A stretch of 64,000 nt of DNA from Lathyrus oleraceus (Eukaryota > Streptophyta > Magnoliopsida > Fabales > Fabaceae): assembly GCF_024323335.1 (NCBI RefSeq), contig NC_066583.1, positions 275,735,416 through 275,799,415 of the forward strand, in the 5' to 3' direction. Shown here piece by piece: positions 1 to 10,808 of this stretch. The notes below the pieces were generated by a model, which was not told the origin of the DNA, made no database searches, and saw only the letters and a list, made by a program, of their open reading frames with translations. Positions within the stretch are counted from its first letter, which is position 1. Each line of letters starts with the position of its first letter. The position numbers were made by a program, and so were the translations under genes.

Positions 1-46
1 CCTATCAGTACTTATTGTTTTATCTTGTTGGGTTCTCAGAATAGAG

Positions 47-437
47 ATGGCTGGAAGAGGTAGAGATGATGCTGCGATTGCTGAGGCTCTGGGTATGCTA
101 GCTGGAGTACTTGGAGGGAATCCGAATGTGGTGGGAACGGGAGCTGCTCGTCAACTGAGTGAGTTCCAGAAGAACAATCCTCCAATGTTTAAGGGAGCAT
201 ACGATCCAGATGGTGCTCAGAAGTGGTTGAAGGAGATCGAGAGGATCTTCCGAGTGACTGAGTGTGCCGATAACCAGAAGGTCAGGTTCGGTACGCATAT
301 GCTGTTAGAGGAAGCAGATGATTGGTGGGTTGCTACCCGCACTGAGTTGGAATCTGCTGGGAATACTGAGATCTCTTGGGCTGTGTTCAGAGAGAGATTC
401 CTGAGGAAGTATTTTCCAGAGGATGTCAGAGGAAGGA
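47..437 (+). pseudogene. gag N-terminal fragment of the Tekay-type element
   Basis: The reading frame opens with MAGRGRDDAAIAEAL and runs into a retrotransposon gag (capsid) domain with FKGAYDPDGAQKWLKEIERI, the WW pair in EEADDWWVATR, and [20 protein letters not shown]. That is the classic capsid signature of plant chromoviruses, whose product assembles the cytoplasmic virus-like particle. Family members continue for several hundred more residues to a CCHC knuckle and protease. Here the frame stops at about 472, after only some 130 recognisable codons. The sequence passes directly into the linker before RT, so gag C-terminus, knuckle and protease are deleted. Confidence 0.85.
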
Positions 438-3400
438 AAGAGTTTGTTTCTATCAGCAAGGCAGGTGAATGAGGCAGTAGCAGATGGGTCAGAGTTGTTT
501 ATGCTGTTAGCGACTTTGGAGGCTAAAGATAAACTGGTGATTGGCGATCTAGCGGTGGTGTGTGATTTTCCTGATGTGTTTCCGGAAGAAGTGAATGAAT
601 TACCGCCAGAGCGTGAAGTTGAGTTCTCGATTGATTTGGTACCTGGTACTAGGCCGATATCGATGGCTCCGTACCGTATGTCTGCTGTTGAGTTAACGGA
701 GTTGAAGAGTCAGTTGGAAGATCTGTTGGATAAGAAATTTATTCGTCCGAGTGTGTCACCGTGGGGTGCACCAGTGTTATTGGTTAAGAAGAAAGAAGGT
801 ACTATGAGGTTGTGTGTGGACTACAGACAACTGAATAAAGTGACGATCAAGAATCGGTATCCTTTGCCGAGAATTGATGATTTGATGGATCAGTTGGTTG
901 GTGCAAGTGTGTCCAGCAAGATAGATTTGAGATCTGGGTATCATCAGATACGTGTGAAGACTGAGGATATTCAGAAGACTGCTTTCAGAACAAGGTATGG
1001 ACATTATGAGTATTCTGTAATGCCTTTTGGTGTGACTAATGCGCCTGGAGTATTTATGGAGTATATGAATAGGATTTTCCATCCGTGCCTAGATAAGTTT
1101 GTTGTGGTGTTTATTGATGACATTTTGGTATATTCGAAATCTGAAGAAGAGCATGTTGAGCATTTGAGAGTGGTTTTAGGAGTTCTGCGAGAAAAGAAGT
1201 TATTTGCTAAACTGTCAAAGTGTGAATTTTGGTTAGAAGAGGTTAGTTTTCTTGGTCATGTGATTTCAAGAGGCGGTGTTGTTGTTGATCCTTCTAAGAT
1301 AGAAGCGGTATCTAAGTGGGAAGCTCCGAAGTCAGTTTTTGAGATAAGGAGTTTTCTTGGTTTGGCTGGTTATTATAGGAAGTTCATTGAGGGATTTTCT
1401 AAGTTGGCGTTACCGTTGACGATGTTGACTAGAAAGGGGCAAGCGTTTGTTTGGGACTCAAAATGTGAAGAAGGTTTCCAAGAGTTAAAGAGAAGGTTGA
1501 CTACTGCTCCTATTCTGATATTACCGAGTCCGTCGGAACCATTGAGGTTTCTGTGATGCGTCATTGTTGGGTTTGGGTGGTGTGTTGATGCAGAATAAGC
1601 AGGTTATAGCTTATGCTTCGAGACAACTGAGGGTTCATGAGAGGAACTATCCGACGCACGATTTAGAGTTGGCAGCTGTGGTTTTGTTCTGAAGTTGTGG
1701 AGGCATTACTTGTACGGGTCAAGATTCGAGGTTTTCAGTGACCATAAAAGTTTAAAGTATTTGTTTGATCAGAAATAGCTGAATATGAGACAGAGGAGAT
1801 GGTTGGAGTTCTGGAGGATTATGACTTTGGGTTGAACTACCATCCGGGTAAAGAAAACGTAGTGGCTGATGCGTTGAGTCGGAAATCATTGAATATGTCT
1901 ATGTTAATGGTTAAGGAATTGGATTTAATTGAGCAGTTTAGAGACTTGAGTTTGGTGTGTGAGAGTACTCACAATAGTGTTAAATTGGGAATGTTGAAGT
2001 TAACGAGTGGTATTCTGGATGAGATTAGAAAGGGTCAGAAATCCGATGTGCTTTTGGTTGATAAGTTGACTCTAGTGAATCAAGGTCAAGGTGGTGAATT
2101 CAGAATTGATGAGAATGGTGTTTTGAAATTTAGTAATCGGGTGTGTATTCCGGATGTTATCGAATTTAAGAAGAGTATTCTTGAGGAAGGACATCGTAGT
2201 GGCCTGAGTATTCATCCTGGAGCTACGAAGATGTATCATGATTTGAAAAAGTTATTTTGGTGGCCGGGAATGAAAAGAGAAATTGCGAGTTTTGTTTATT
2301 CTTGTTTGACTTGTCAGAAGTCAAAGATTGAGCATCAGAAGCCGTCTGGGCTAATGCAACCGTTGGCTATTCCAGAGTGGAAGTGGGATAGTATCAGTAC
2401 GGATTTTGTTTCTGGTTTGCCGAGGACAAATAAGAATTTTGAAGCTATTTGGGTGATTGTTGATAGATTGACGAAATCGGCTCATTTCATTCCGATTAGA
2501 ATGGATTATCCGTTAGAGAGATTAGCCGAGTTGTATATTGAGAAGATTGTAAGTTTGCATGGTATTCCGTCGAGTATTGTTTCGGACAGAGATCCTAGAT
2601 TTACATCGAAATTCTGGGAAGGTTTGCAGAGGGCTTTGGGAACTAAGCTGAGATTGAGTTCTGCATATCATCCGCAGACTGATGGTCAGACTGAGAGGAC
2701 GATTCAGTCGCTAGAGGATCTTTTGAGAGCTTGTGTTTTGGAAAAGGGAGGTGCTTGGGATTGTTATTTACCGTTGATTGAGTTTACCTACAACAATAGT
2801 TTTCATTCGAGTATTGGTATGGCACCGTTTGAAGCTTTGTATGGTAGGAGATGTCGGACACCTTTATGTTGGTATGAGTCCGGTGAGAGTGCTGTGGTTG
2901 GACCGGAGATTGTTCAACAAACTACAGACAAGATTAAGATGATTCAGGAGAAGATGAGAATTGCTCAGAGTCGACAGAAGAGTTATCATGATAAGAGGAG
3001 GAAGGCACTTGAGTTCCAAGAGGGAGATCATGTGTTTCTTCGTGTTACTCCGATAACTGGTGTCGGTCGAGCTTTGAAGTCAAAGAAGTTGACACCTCGA
3101 TTTATTGGTCCCTATCAGATTTTAGAAAGGATAGGAGAGGTAGCCTATCGTATCGCTTTACCGCCGTCGCTTGCGAACTTGCATGATGTTTTTCATGTGT
3201 CTCAGTTGAGGAGATACATTCATGATCCGTCGCATGTAGTCCAAATAGATGATGTACAGGTGAGAGATAACCTGACTGTTGAAACATCACCTATGAGGAT
3301 CGAGGATCGAGAGTTGAAGCAGTTGCGGGGTAAAGAGATTGCATTGGTGAAGGTAGCTTGGGGAGGACCAGCAGGTGGCAATGTGACCTGGGAACTTGAG

Positions 3401-3439
3401 AGTCAGATGAAGGAGTCTTATCCGGAGTTGTTCGCTTGA
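438..3439 (+). pseudogene. pol remnant: RT, RNase H, integrase, chromodomain-like tail
   Basis: The first intact stretch (to 1556) covers the linker with [12 protein letters not shown], then RT with [31 protein letters not shown] and the catalytic FIDDILVYS near 1110-1136. One base is missing near 1550, where the RNase H CDAS motif should continue the frame. A second base is missing near 1687 (VVF to VLKLWRHYL), and a TAG lies at 1776-1778. The last 546 codons (1799-3439) hold the end of RNase H, the HHCC zinc domain (HPGATKMYHDLKKLFWWPG, CLTCQ), the integrase triad in STDFVSG, VSDRDPRF and GQTERTIQ, the GPYQILERIG module and a chromodomain-like end. The enzymes would copy and integrate the element; three lesions make this copy inactive. 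Confidence 0.9.
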
Positions 3440-3468
3440 GGTATGTTTTCGAGGACGAAAACTCTTTT

Positions 3469-3481
3469 AGTGGGGGAGAGT
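3469..3481 (+). promoter_or_regulatory. polypurine tract of the Tekay-type element
   Basis: AGTGGGGGAGAGT lies immediately before the LTR start TGTAACACCCC and 30 bases after the pol stop. This is the usual plus-strand priming site for LTR retrotransposon reverse transcription. Confidence 0.8.
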
Positions 3482-3623
3482 TGTAACACCCCAATTAAAA
3501 TAAGATAATTATTTAATTTAAATTAATATTTTTTTTATTAATTTAATTGAATAATTGGAATTTGGGATTATTATTACTATTATTTTGGAATAATAATTAT
3601 TGGGATAATTATTTATTGGAAAA

Positions 3624-3633
3624 TATATATAAG
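3624..3633 (+). promoter_or_regulatory. LTR promoter TATA box
   Basis: TATATATAAG lies about 140 bases into the LTR, followed by a purine-rich leader starting near 3655. Position and sequence suit the U3/R promoter of the element. No transcript evidence is available here. Confidence 0.5.
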
Positions 3634-3900
3634 TTGGAATTAAGGAAAAAGTCCCATTTTGGAGTAAAAAGGTTTTTACGTGAAAAACAGAGAAGCGATC
3701 GTGAAAGAGGAAAAGGGCAAAGGCAGAGCAAGAGGAAGAAGGTTGGAGAAGAGAAGAGCTTGAAGCTTGAGATTTGCCGGATTAACTCAGGTAAGGGGGG
3801 TTTATCATCGGTTAAAGGGTATTATATGATAATATGTATTGGGTAGTGATAACCATTGTTTTATCTCTGATTAGATTGATGTATGATGAATTTGTGAAAT

Positions 3901-4115
3901 AGTGGATGAATGAAATTGGATGATAATTGAAAGGAATTCGTAGAAATTTAACATCTATGCACATAACAGCCAGTGGATGAATGAAATTGGATGATAATTG
4001 AAAGGGAATTCGTAGAAATTTAACATCTATGCACATAACAGCCAGTGGATGAATGAAATTAGATGATAATTGAAAGGGAATTCGTAGAAATTTAACATCT
4101 ATGCACATAACAGCC
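3901..4115 (+). repeat. three tandem copies of a 72-bp unit inside the LTR
   Basis: Copies lie at 3901-3971, 3972-4043 and 4044-4115. Each starts AGTGGATGAATGAAATT and ends GCACATAACAGCC. Copies 2 and 3 differ at a single base, and copy 1 lacks one G. The near identity indicates recent expansion by slippage or unequal exchange. A 101-codon minus-strand frame across it is just the repeat read through. Confidence 0.95.
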
Positions 4116-4117
4116 AA

Positions 4118-4316
4118 ATGACGTTCGCCATTATGCCTTCGGCGTTCGCCGTTTGGGTTTTTTTTCAGAATAAGAGCGTTTAACGCTAATGGCGTTCGCC
4201 ATTAGCCTAATGGCGTTCGCCATATCAGTTTGACAGACAGTTTTTCCAGAATGAGAGCGTGTAACGCTAATGGCGTTCGCCATTAGCCTAATGGCGTTCG
4301 CCATATCAGTTTGAAG
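4118..4316. repeat. cluster of TGGCGTTCGCCA hairpins with an internal duplication
   Basis: The core AATGGCGTTCGCCATT (arms AATGGCG and CGCCATT around TT) appears as two full copies. Shorter variants end in GTTCGCCATA, GACGTTCGCCATT and GGCGTTCGCCG. The block from AGAGCG to CAGTTTGA is duplicated in tandem (about 4170-4235 and 4254-4315). GC content is well above the surrounding AT-rich LTR. Confidence 0.9.
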
Positions 4317-4592
4317 GGCAGATTTCGCGTTTTAAACTCCCAGATGTGATATCGTGGTAATGTTGTTGTTGTTTTGTTGGGTCTTGAGTAGTATAGGCAT
4401 TAGTAGAGTGTGCTAATACTGTTTTTGATTATGTGGCATGATATGATATGCTTATGTGATAATATACTGATGATGTGTGATGGTATGCATGATGCTGTGA
4501 ATGTATCAGTTATGTGTGCACTTGTGAATAGACTGTTTTATGGCTTAGAGTGTGAGCATATGTCTATTCTTGAATTGTTGTTGATGATGTAG

Positions 4593-4784
4593 CATGGCTA
4601 GGTGATTAGCATGCATATTGTGGCCTTTATGGTGGTAGCTAATTCCCATTGTGAGGAATTAGTGAGTTAGTCATTATGGATTGTTGTCGATGTTTGCATG
4701 CTAGGTGAATTAGCGTGCATAACACAGCCCTTGAGGGGTGGTAGCTAATTCCCGTGGTGAGGAATTAGTGAGTGAGTCACTAGG
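4593..4784 (+). repeat. 88-bp imperfect tandem duplication in the LTR
   Basis: Copies at 4593-4680 and 4697-4784 share a CTAGGTGA.TTAGC.TGCATA start and the block GGTGGTAGCTAATTCCC followed by GAGGAATTAGTGAG. They are more diverged than the 72-bp repeat, so the duplication is older. Confidence 0.8.
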
Positions 4785-5409
4785 TCTCAAATGAGTGGGA
4801 CTAGTTGGACTTGGTAGCCGTGCCTGGATTTGGACGGTGAGGTGAACTATATGTTCACAAATAGTCGGTACCGCATGCATGGAGTCTCATTGCATAATAT
4901 GTGTATGGCGTATAATATGAATGGATGTATTCCAATATTATACGTGTGTTTGTATTGATATTGAGTATGAATATGAGTTGTATTGGTATTGAATATGATG
5001 TTTGAATTGATACTGCCGTTATTGAGTGTGTAGTCTGGTTAGAGTGATTTGATGCGTTAGTTACTTAACATTACATAATGTTGTATAATGCTTATTATAT
5101 TGATTGAGGAACTCACCCTTACACCTATTTTTCAGGTAACGAGCAGTGAGTTGAATAGGAGCTAGTGCTTGGAGTCTAGTGTAGTCTCCTAGTGGGTCAT
5201 GCTCTGATAGATGTAACATCGGGAAGGGATGTTTGAATATTTTATTGATTGGTTGTGAACCATTTTGCATGTAATATGTTACATGATGTGAATAATTGAA
5301 TTGATTTTATCCGCTGCGTATTATGCAGATACTTTATAAATTGGATTAAATAAATGAGCATGACAGGATATTCTGATGATGGTTGTGAAATGATTGTGTG
5401 ACACCCTTC

Positions 5410-5483
5410 GGGGCATAATTACTCTGATTGATATGTTGCTATTTTAATTGAAATATTTGGGGCATAATTACTCTGATTGATAT
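5410..5483 (+). repeat. 25-bp perfect direct repeat at the eroded LTR edge
   Basis: GGGGCATAATTACTCTGATT plus GATAT occurs at 5410-5434 and again at 5459-5483. The second copy sits where the LTR would be expected to end, which suggests a templated filler insertion during break repair. Confidence 0.8.
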
Positions 5484-5499
5484 ATGCTTGGAGGAGAAT

Positions 5500-6110
5500 T
5501 CATAGATGTTCATGACATCTCTTACTCGTACGTCATCGACCAAATCTGCAGTGTATTTTAGTCATGTATTGTTCACTTTCTAGTTGAATTGGGAGCGTCG
5601 CCATGAAGGTGTGTCGATCTCCACCAACGAAACCTCCCGAGATGGTGTTAAGTGTGTGGCAGGTCATCTGGGTCTCATGCATTTCCTTAGTTCTTTTTCC
5701 CTTCTTGATAGAGAGGTTCTCGGAGTTTGGTTCTATCCTAAAAGGACTTCTATTTCCTGCTGGCCCTTCTACCTCTTTTACATACGACAACAACTGGCCT
5801 CTTTGGATCAAGACCTCAATTTCCCTTTTTAACTAATTACATTTTTAAGTATGGTGGCCTCTCATGTGATGATAGGAACACCATGCATCCCTATCATTTC
5901 CTAGTACAACGTTGAACCTCTTAGAGCGAGTAGGTTCGGATATTAGCTTGAGATGATATACTTCTCGCAGAATATCAGCATGTTTTATGTTGAGTGGAGT
6001 AAAGTTCTCGGTGTAGTTGTCATGTGGCCTCCAGGAAGGTTTTATCGCCAACCTTTCCCCCGCCCCCTGCTTGTGATGTTCTTTCCTGGGCCCGAATCCG
6101 TCATGCCTAG
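5500..6110 (-). pseudogene. Tat/Ogre-type gypsy gag-protease junction remnant
   Basis: On the minus strand, 6051-5845 reads FTPLNIKHADILREVYHLKL and then AWCSYHHMRGHHT. This is the plant Tat/Ogre/Athila motif of a placed C..H...GH knuckle-like segment. After a frameshift near 5830, 5811-5533 continues with EIEVLIQRGQLLSYVKEVEG and NTISGGFVGGDRH, the conserved ISGGF.GG stretch before the protease. The rest of gag and all of pol are missing. Its minus orientation matches the adjoining LTR fragment at 6130-7532, so both may come from one deleted element. The lineage is by recognition of short motifs. Confidence 0.65.
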
Positions 6111-6129
6111 ATTGTGTACAACAAATGTG

Positions 6130-7532
6130 AGTTCATGTGAAATGCAAATGGACATGTACATCAAGTGTAATCAGCTCATGCATGGCAATTGAATTGAATT
6201 TCACAAAATGCACTTAATTCTTCATGTCTTCGAAAATGGTGCTTCCAAACTCCAAATGTTACCTTGTGAGTAATGGTTAGAAATCCTGTTGTATAAGGAA
6301 CAAATTCTATGTTGATCAAAATTCCAATTGGGCCTTAGAAATTAGTGAAATTTGAGCTTGAAGTGTAGGGTGCAAAACATGTATATGTGAAGTTTCCAAA
6401 TTTGGCCAATGTTCAAGCCCTTATGTCTCAATGATGCAAGCTCCAAATGATAAAATTTTCAACATAAAAGTTGTAGATATTTTCAATAAAATCAATTTGG
6501 ACTTAAATTTTGCATCATTTGGATTTTTAATGAAGAAGTTATGGGCACTTGAAGTTGGACTTTTTCACATTTCAATGCATTTGGCCCAAAGTGACCTATA
6601 ATGTTTTGCATTATCACATGTATTTCTTTTGAGATTTTTCAATTTTTCTCAACATAACATTCGAAGTAGACACAATAAGCTTTCCAATGCATTAAGTCTC
6701 ATCCCAAAATCATGAAAAATGAATGAGTTATGTTCTTGGGAAGTTGATCCAAAATTAGGGTTTCAGTCAAAATGACCTATAATGTCTTGGAATGGAAGAT
6801 GACCTTCCAAGCTTCAAATAAAATTTTGATGAACATGAACGTTTTTCATATTGTCCTTAAGAACAGATTTTATATTGGGGTCATCTCCATTTGACCAACA
6901 CATAAAAAGTTAGGTCTCAGTGCATTTCAAAATAGTCAGATGAATTGACTGATTAACTTCTCAAGTCCACAACTCATACCTTGATGAATTGATGATTGAG
7001 GACACTCAAATAAGTTAAAATATGCATGAAATGATGAATTATAGAACTTCCCTTGATTGTATTTGATCTTGGGCTGAGGTTGCTTCATGAGCAAGGCACA
7101 ATTGGTACACAGATGAATTAGGGTTTCCTTGGGAAACAAACCTCAAACCCCTTGACTTGCTTTGATCAAAATGATGAATTGAGATACTTGGGAGGCCTAT
7201 TTGGTGGATGAGAGCTTTGGGAACCATTACCATGCTTGCTTTCATCTTCTCTTGACCATATCATTGCACAAAGGATCTCCTAGAAGCTTTTGACCTTGTG
7301 ATTGCTCAAGCTACAAACAAAAGATGTTAGTGGCATATTTTTGTGCTTTTGGTTAGTGAATAAAAATGAGAAAAGCAATAATATACAATTCAAGCATGCT
7401 TGGTGATCTCAAACCACTCACAAGAGGTCCCACCCAAAGGGAAAGAGCCAAGATGCCCATGATCCTTGAGGCTTTGCAAATGCAATGTTATGATGCCATG
7501 AGGGATCTTAGGGCCAAAATTGGGGTCTTACA
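6130..7532 (-). mobile_element. Ogre-type LTR fragment (outer 1.4 kb of the LTR)
   Basis: It aligns by eye, with frequent substitutions, to the right-hand part of the solo LTR ending at 25983 and, inverted, to the start of the solo LTR at 50241. Shared landmarks are the CTTCGAA..TG block, the AAATGACCTATAATGTCTT.GAATGG block and the end GGGGTCTTACA. In element orientation it starts TGTAAGACCCC at 7532 and runs leftward. The rest of the LTR, including its TATA box, is absent. No target duplication could be tested. Confidence 0.8.
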
Positions 7533-7720
7533 ATAATCATCAAGCTTGGAAGTTAATTGGATAAAGGAGCTTATTATTGGAGTATTTCATATTTCTTTTC
7601 GGCACTCAGATTTTCAACACTAACCGGGGCAAACCTCTCCTCCGTCAGTAATCTTTCACCTCTTCCACACCACTACCATGAATCATTGGATGTCTGCTTG
7701 TTGATTAATTTATGCTACTT

Positions 7721-7819
7721 GTTTTTATTGAATGATGTTAACGTTCGTATTCTCATGTGCGAGTATACAAGTAACATTTAACTGCTAGAATGCGAACGTT
7801 AACATCATTCAATAAAAAC
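7721..7819. repeat. 33-bp inverted repeat with a 33-nt loop
   Basis: The arm at 7721-7753 (GTTTTTATTGAATGATGTTA followed by ACGTTCGTATTCT) is complementary to 7787-7819 except at one position, a T against a G. The loop is 33 bases. No flanking element explains it. Confidence 0.9.
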
Positions 7820-7859
7820 AACCAACTCATTCGTATTTTCTACCACGAATTATGAAACT

Positions 7860-8201
7860 CTGATTTTCTCATTGCATTATGAGAATACGTAGGCACGATG
7901 GTCCAAAACTTTGGCGAGCACACTAATTAAAAACATATTTTCCCCCTTAAAATCAATCACGAGTAACCTTTAGATAGTTACACCATCCATGCAAAGAACA
8001 ATCAAAATGGTTCTCATTGAGTACAACAAATGTGAGGGGTGTTAATACCTTTCCCTTGCATAACCGACTTCCTTACCATTTTTCTCTTCCCATTGGGTTT
8101 TATCAATATTTTCCCTTTCATTTGGAATAAATAAAGTTCGGTGGAGACTCTGTTATATCTTTGAGCGTGCGATGCACTCAGGTATTTTTCACGGTGTGAC
8201 A
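7860..8201 (+). mobile_element. 3' end fragment of a family-B LTR (same family as 30761-34526)
   Basis: Read in reverse, the first 340 bases of the solo LTR at 30761 match this stretch. Landmarks are ACGTAGGCACGA, TTGGCGAGCACACTAATT, GTGAGGGGTG.TAATACCTT, TGCATAACCGACT and a TTTTTCACGGTGTGACA end. The left boundary is approximate, and the rest of the LTR is absent. Confidence 0.7.
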
Positions 8202-10680
8202 ACGATGTATTATATTATTACAGTATGATATCGCTACTTTACATTTTCGTACGATTCAATTTCTACTATTACCTTTTCGTGTCGTCGCATTATCATTTAC
8301 TGCCTTGCACATGTTAAGTTCCATTTTATTTTCATTATGTTTAATCGGCCTTATGAAAGAACTAGTATCTGAGAGAATTTGTGACCTCACATTATCAAAA
8401 CATGACAGGTCCGTGACAAGGTATGGACCAGGCCCATGACCTGGTCCACGAGCTAGTCCATTTTGCAACCTCATGTTACAAATTGTGCACCTTCGTGCAC
8501 GTTAACCATTTTCGCAATTAAATCGAGACCTTCTCGCATCACACACTCAAATTATTTTCGAAACATGATTAAATCATTTTCTCAATAAATCAGATGAAAA
8601 ATGATTAATTAGATGTTGACATTTTTTTTCCTCGAGTATTTGGACAGTGTTCTAGAGATCACTATTTGAATACTCGTCTTCCGTATTAAAACACAATAAT
8701 TAACCTAATATAAGTTGGTTCTCAGATAGAAGAAAAATGGTTGATTTGGTGTAGACCTTCTCCTTCCCCAATTGTTTGGACACTGGATGTAGAGCTTGAT
8801 GTGCGAATAACTGTCTTCCGTTAACGAACCTTGACTTAATTCGCCATATATTTTTCACAATAAATTCTAAGAAAAAGGATTGGTTGAGTGTAAACTTTCT
8901 CCTTCCCTGAGTGTTTGGACACTACTGTAGAGCTCATTTTTCAAATACTTATCTTCCACCTAAAAAAAATCCAACACATCAAACCTATTTTCTCGCCCCT
9001 ACGCAATCGAAAACTTTTTCAAAAATACTAGTGTTTGTTCCTTTCTACCGCGATACAAATAAACATTTAAGTCTCTCATGAATTCTCGGCAATTGTACCG
9101 ATAGTGTCGCAGTAATAAAAAGATCGAATCCACAAGGACTGTCTTTTAACAAGACAAAATGTGTGCAATGTGTAACAACTAGTAAAGGGGGGGGGGTTCG
9201 ATTTTGCAATGCGAAAAGTAAATGAGAGTTTAAATAGAATTATGAAAGCAGCCAAGTTGTGTTTCGAATCCCCTATTTCTCTATTATTTATGTTTGATGC
9301 CTTGTATGAATGATCTTATCACTATAATCCCACAGCGAATTAACAAAGCTGCTATAACTGATCCCTCACGAAATAACTCACTAATCACTACTCAGAGTTT
9401 CCTATCCCTAGTCCACCAGCGTAAGCAGGATTAGGCGATGCACAAAATGCTAATTCTCCATGCCACTACTCGGGGTCTCATATTCTTATTCAACCAGCGT
9501 AAGTACAACATTTGAATTAGGTCTAACATATAGACTAATGGTCAGTATTTCGTATGTGTCCATAGTTAATTTAAAAGAGTATCTCACATAAAAAGCTTTA
9601 AGAACAATAAGCAATTGAATGAAATTATATATCAAAAGGTTCGTATAAAGTCAAATCAACAATATTGAAATAAGTTCATCATAAAACAACCTAACCTAGA
9701 AGAACTTAGCTACTCATAATTTAGATTACAATACCAAAATTGATAGATGAAAATATCATATAACTTCCCTTGAAGTAATGACCTCCAATGACTTCCAATG
9801 CCTTAAAAATCACCCTTGATGCTGTCAAAATCGTCATTTGCTCTCCAAAATTCGTAACCCTTTCAAATTGTAGAATTTCCCCTTAAAAAGAGCTCATAAT
9901 GGATCATATGCGTCAGAAAAAATGCAGAAAAAGGGTCCATAGCGCGCTTGATGACATGCATCGCGCGCGCGATAACTTACATCACGCGCAATACAACTTT
10001 TATGGCACTATCATTGTGCGATGGTGCGCATGATTTTTCTTGAAGTTGCACTTTTTGCCCCCCTTTTCACCAAATTTTTACTAAGTCCAATTTCTTCACA
10101 TGTAACTATTTTTTCCTCATTCTTTGGTCTTTCTTCTTCATATTGGCTTATCTTTCACTTATTTTGATCCAATTGTTCGACTAAATTCTTGCAATGACGG
10201 ACTGTCATCACAACCCCTAACTTGAATTGTTGCTTGTCCACAAGTAATTCGCCTGCAATTGCACATTTTAACAGAAAAACAGCCGCACAATAACAATCGA
10301 ACATTACCAAATCAAAATTTTCTTTTACCTGACCATCGTTCTAGCTTCCAACTTCTATCCGGCAAATTCAGAAATGGTCTCAAACATTGACGAGTACTCA
10401 ACTTATCTCTCGGCTCCCTTTGACTCACTCAATGGATACAGTTATCTCTCAATCAACATGCAAAATCAAATATGCTTAACTTGCTCATGTTCTAATATAG
10501 TTCATCACATAAATCATAACACACACATTAGAAGCAGATGTTATGTGTCATATTTAACACCTGTTGTGGGATAAAAATCGATGTTAAATATTATCTTTAA
10601 TATTTATTTGGTGTTATCAAACATAAAATTCAAAGGTTTACAACAATTAACATTAGATGTTTTAAGAAATTCACATTTTA
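8202..10680. other. gene-free stretch with degenerate repeats
   Basis: I see no coding frame with a recognisable domain. Features are a 9-bp-arm hairpin at 8424-8448 (TGGACCAGG/CCTGGTCCA), three diverged copies of a TTTGGACA...TAGAGC unit at 8600-8980, a CGCGCGCGCG patch near 9962-9972, and two related CACTACTC...CCAGCGTAAG stretches near 9388-9434 and 9463-9510. The texture suggests old LTR-element noncoding sequence, but I cannot name the family. Confidence 0.5.
8600..8980 (+). repeat. three degenerate repeat units
   Basis: Each unit contains a CTTCTCCTTCCC-like or TTTTCCTCGAG-like run, then TTTGGACA, then a variant of GTAGAGC, and then a CTTCC(A/G) run about 30-40 bases later. The units lie near 8615-8690, 8745-8822 and 8895-8960. 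Copies are much diverged. Confidence 0.55.
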
Positions 10681-10686
10681 GATAAA

Positions 10687-10808
10687 AAAAATTTAATATA
10701 TATTATATATACACTCATAATAAGAAATATAAAAACAAAGTATATTTTTTTAATATATATTAAATATACACTCATAATAAAAAAAGTAAAAACAAAGTAT
10801 ATTAAGAT
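10687..10808 (+). repeat. about 60-bp imperfect tandem duplication, AT-rich
   Basis: Both halves carry TTTAATATATATTA..TATACACTCATAATAA followed by AAAACAAAGTATATT. The minus-strand frame of 66 codons across it is a repeat artefact. Confidence 0.75.

Larger units (their letters stand above)
1..5460 (+). mobile_element. Ty3/gypsy Tekay-type chromovirus, deleted internally, 5' LTR outside window
   Basis: The order is gag, RT, RNase H, integrase, a C-terminal chromodomain-like tail, polypurine tract and 3' LTR, all on the plus strand. The integrase precedes a tail ending in TWELESQMKESYPELF, which is typical of the Tekay/del branch of chromoviruses. The 5' LTR and primer binding site must lie left of base 1. 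The element is dead: an internal deletion fuses early gag to the protease-RT linker, there are two single-base frameshifts and one nonsense codon in RNase H, and the 3' LTR lacks a recognisable terminal CA. The lineage comes from motif recognition only. Confidence 0.85.
3482..5460 (+). repeat. 3' LTR of the Tekay-type element (end eroded)
   Basis: It begins TGTAACACCCCAATTAAAAT directly after the polypurine tract. This is a common start for plant chromovirus LTRs. The LTR holds a TATA box, a 72-bp triple repeat, a cluster of hairpins and an 88-bp imperfect duplication. No terminal CA or target duplication is visible at the right. Similarity to an LTR end fades at about 5460, beside a 25-bp direct repeat, so the right boundary is approximate. 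Confidence 0.75.

Noticed and set aside
3812..4117. 101-codon minus-strand frame with a repeated 24-residue unit
   Set aside because: It is the 72-bp LTR tandem repeat read through; the unit length is divisible by three.
3901..4316. Regular repeats that might suggest a CRISPR array
   Set aside because: The copies are directly adjacent without unique spacers, and this is plant LTR sequence.
9180..9260. GGTTCGATTTTG-like stretch suggestive of a tRNA B box
   Set aside because: No A box at the right distance and no cloverleaf arms.
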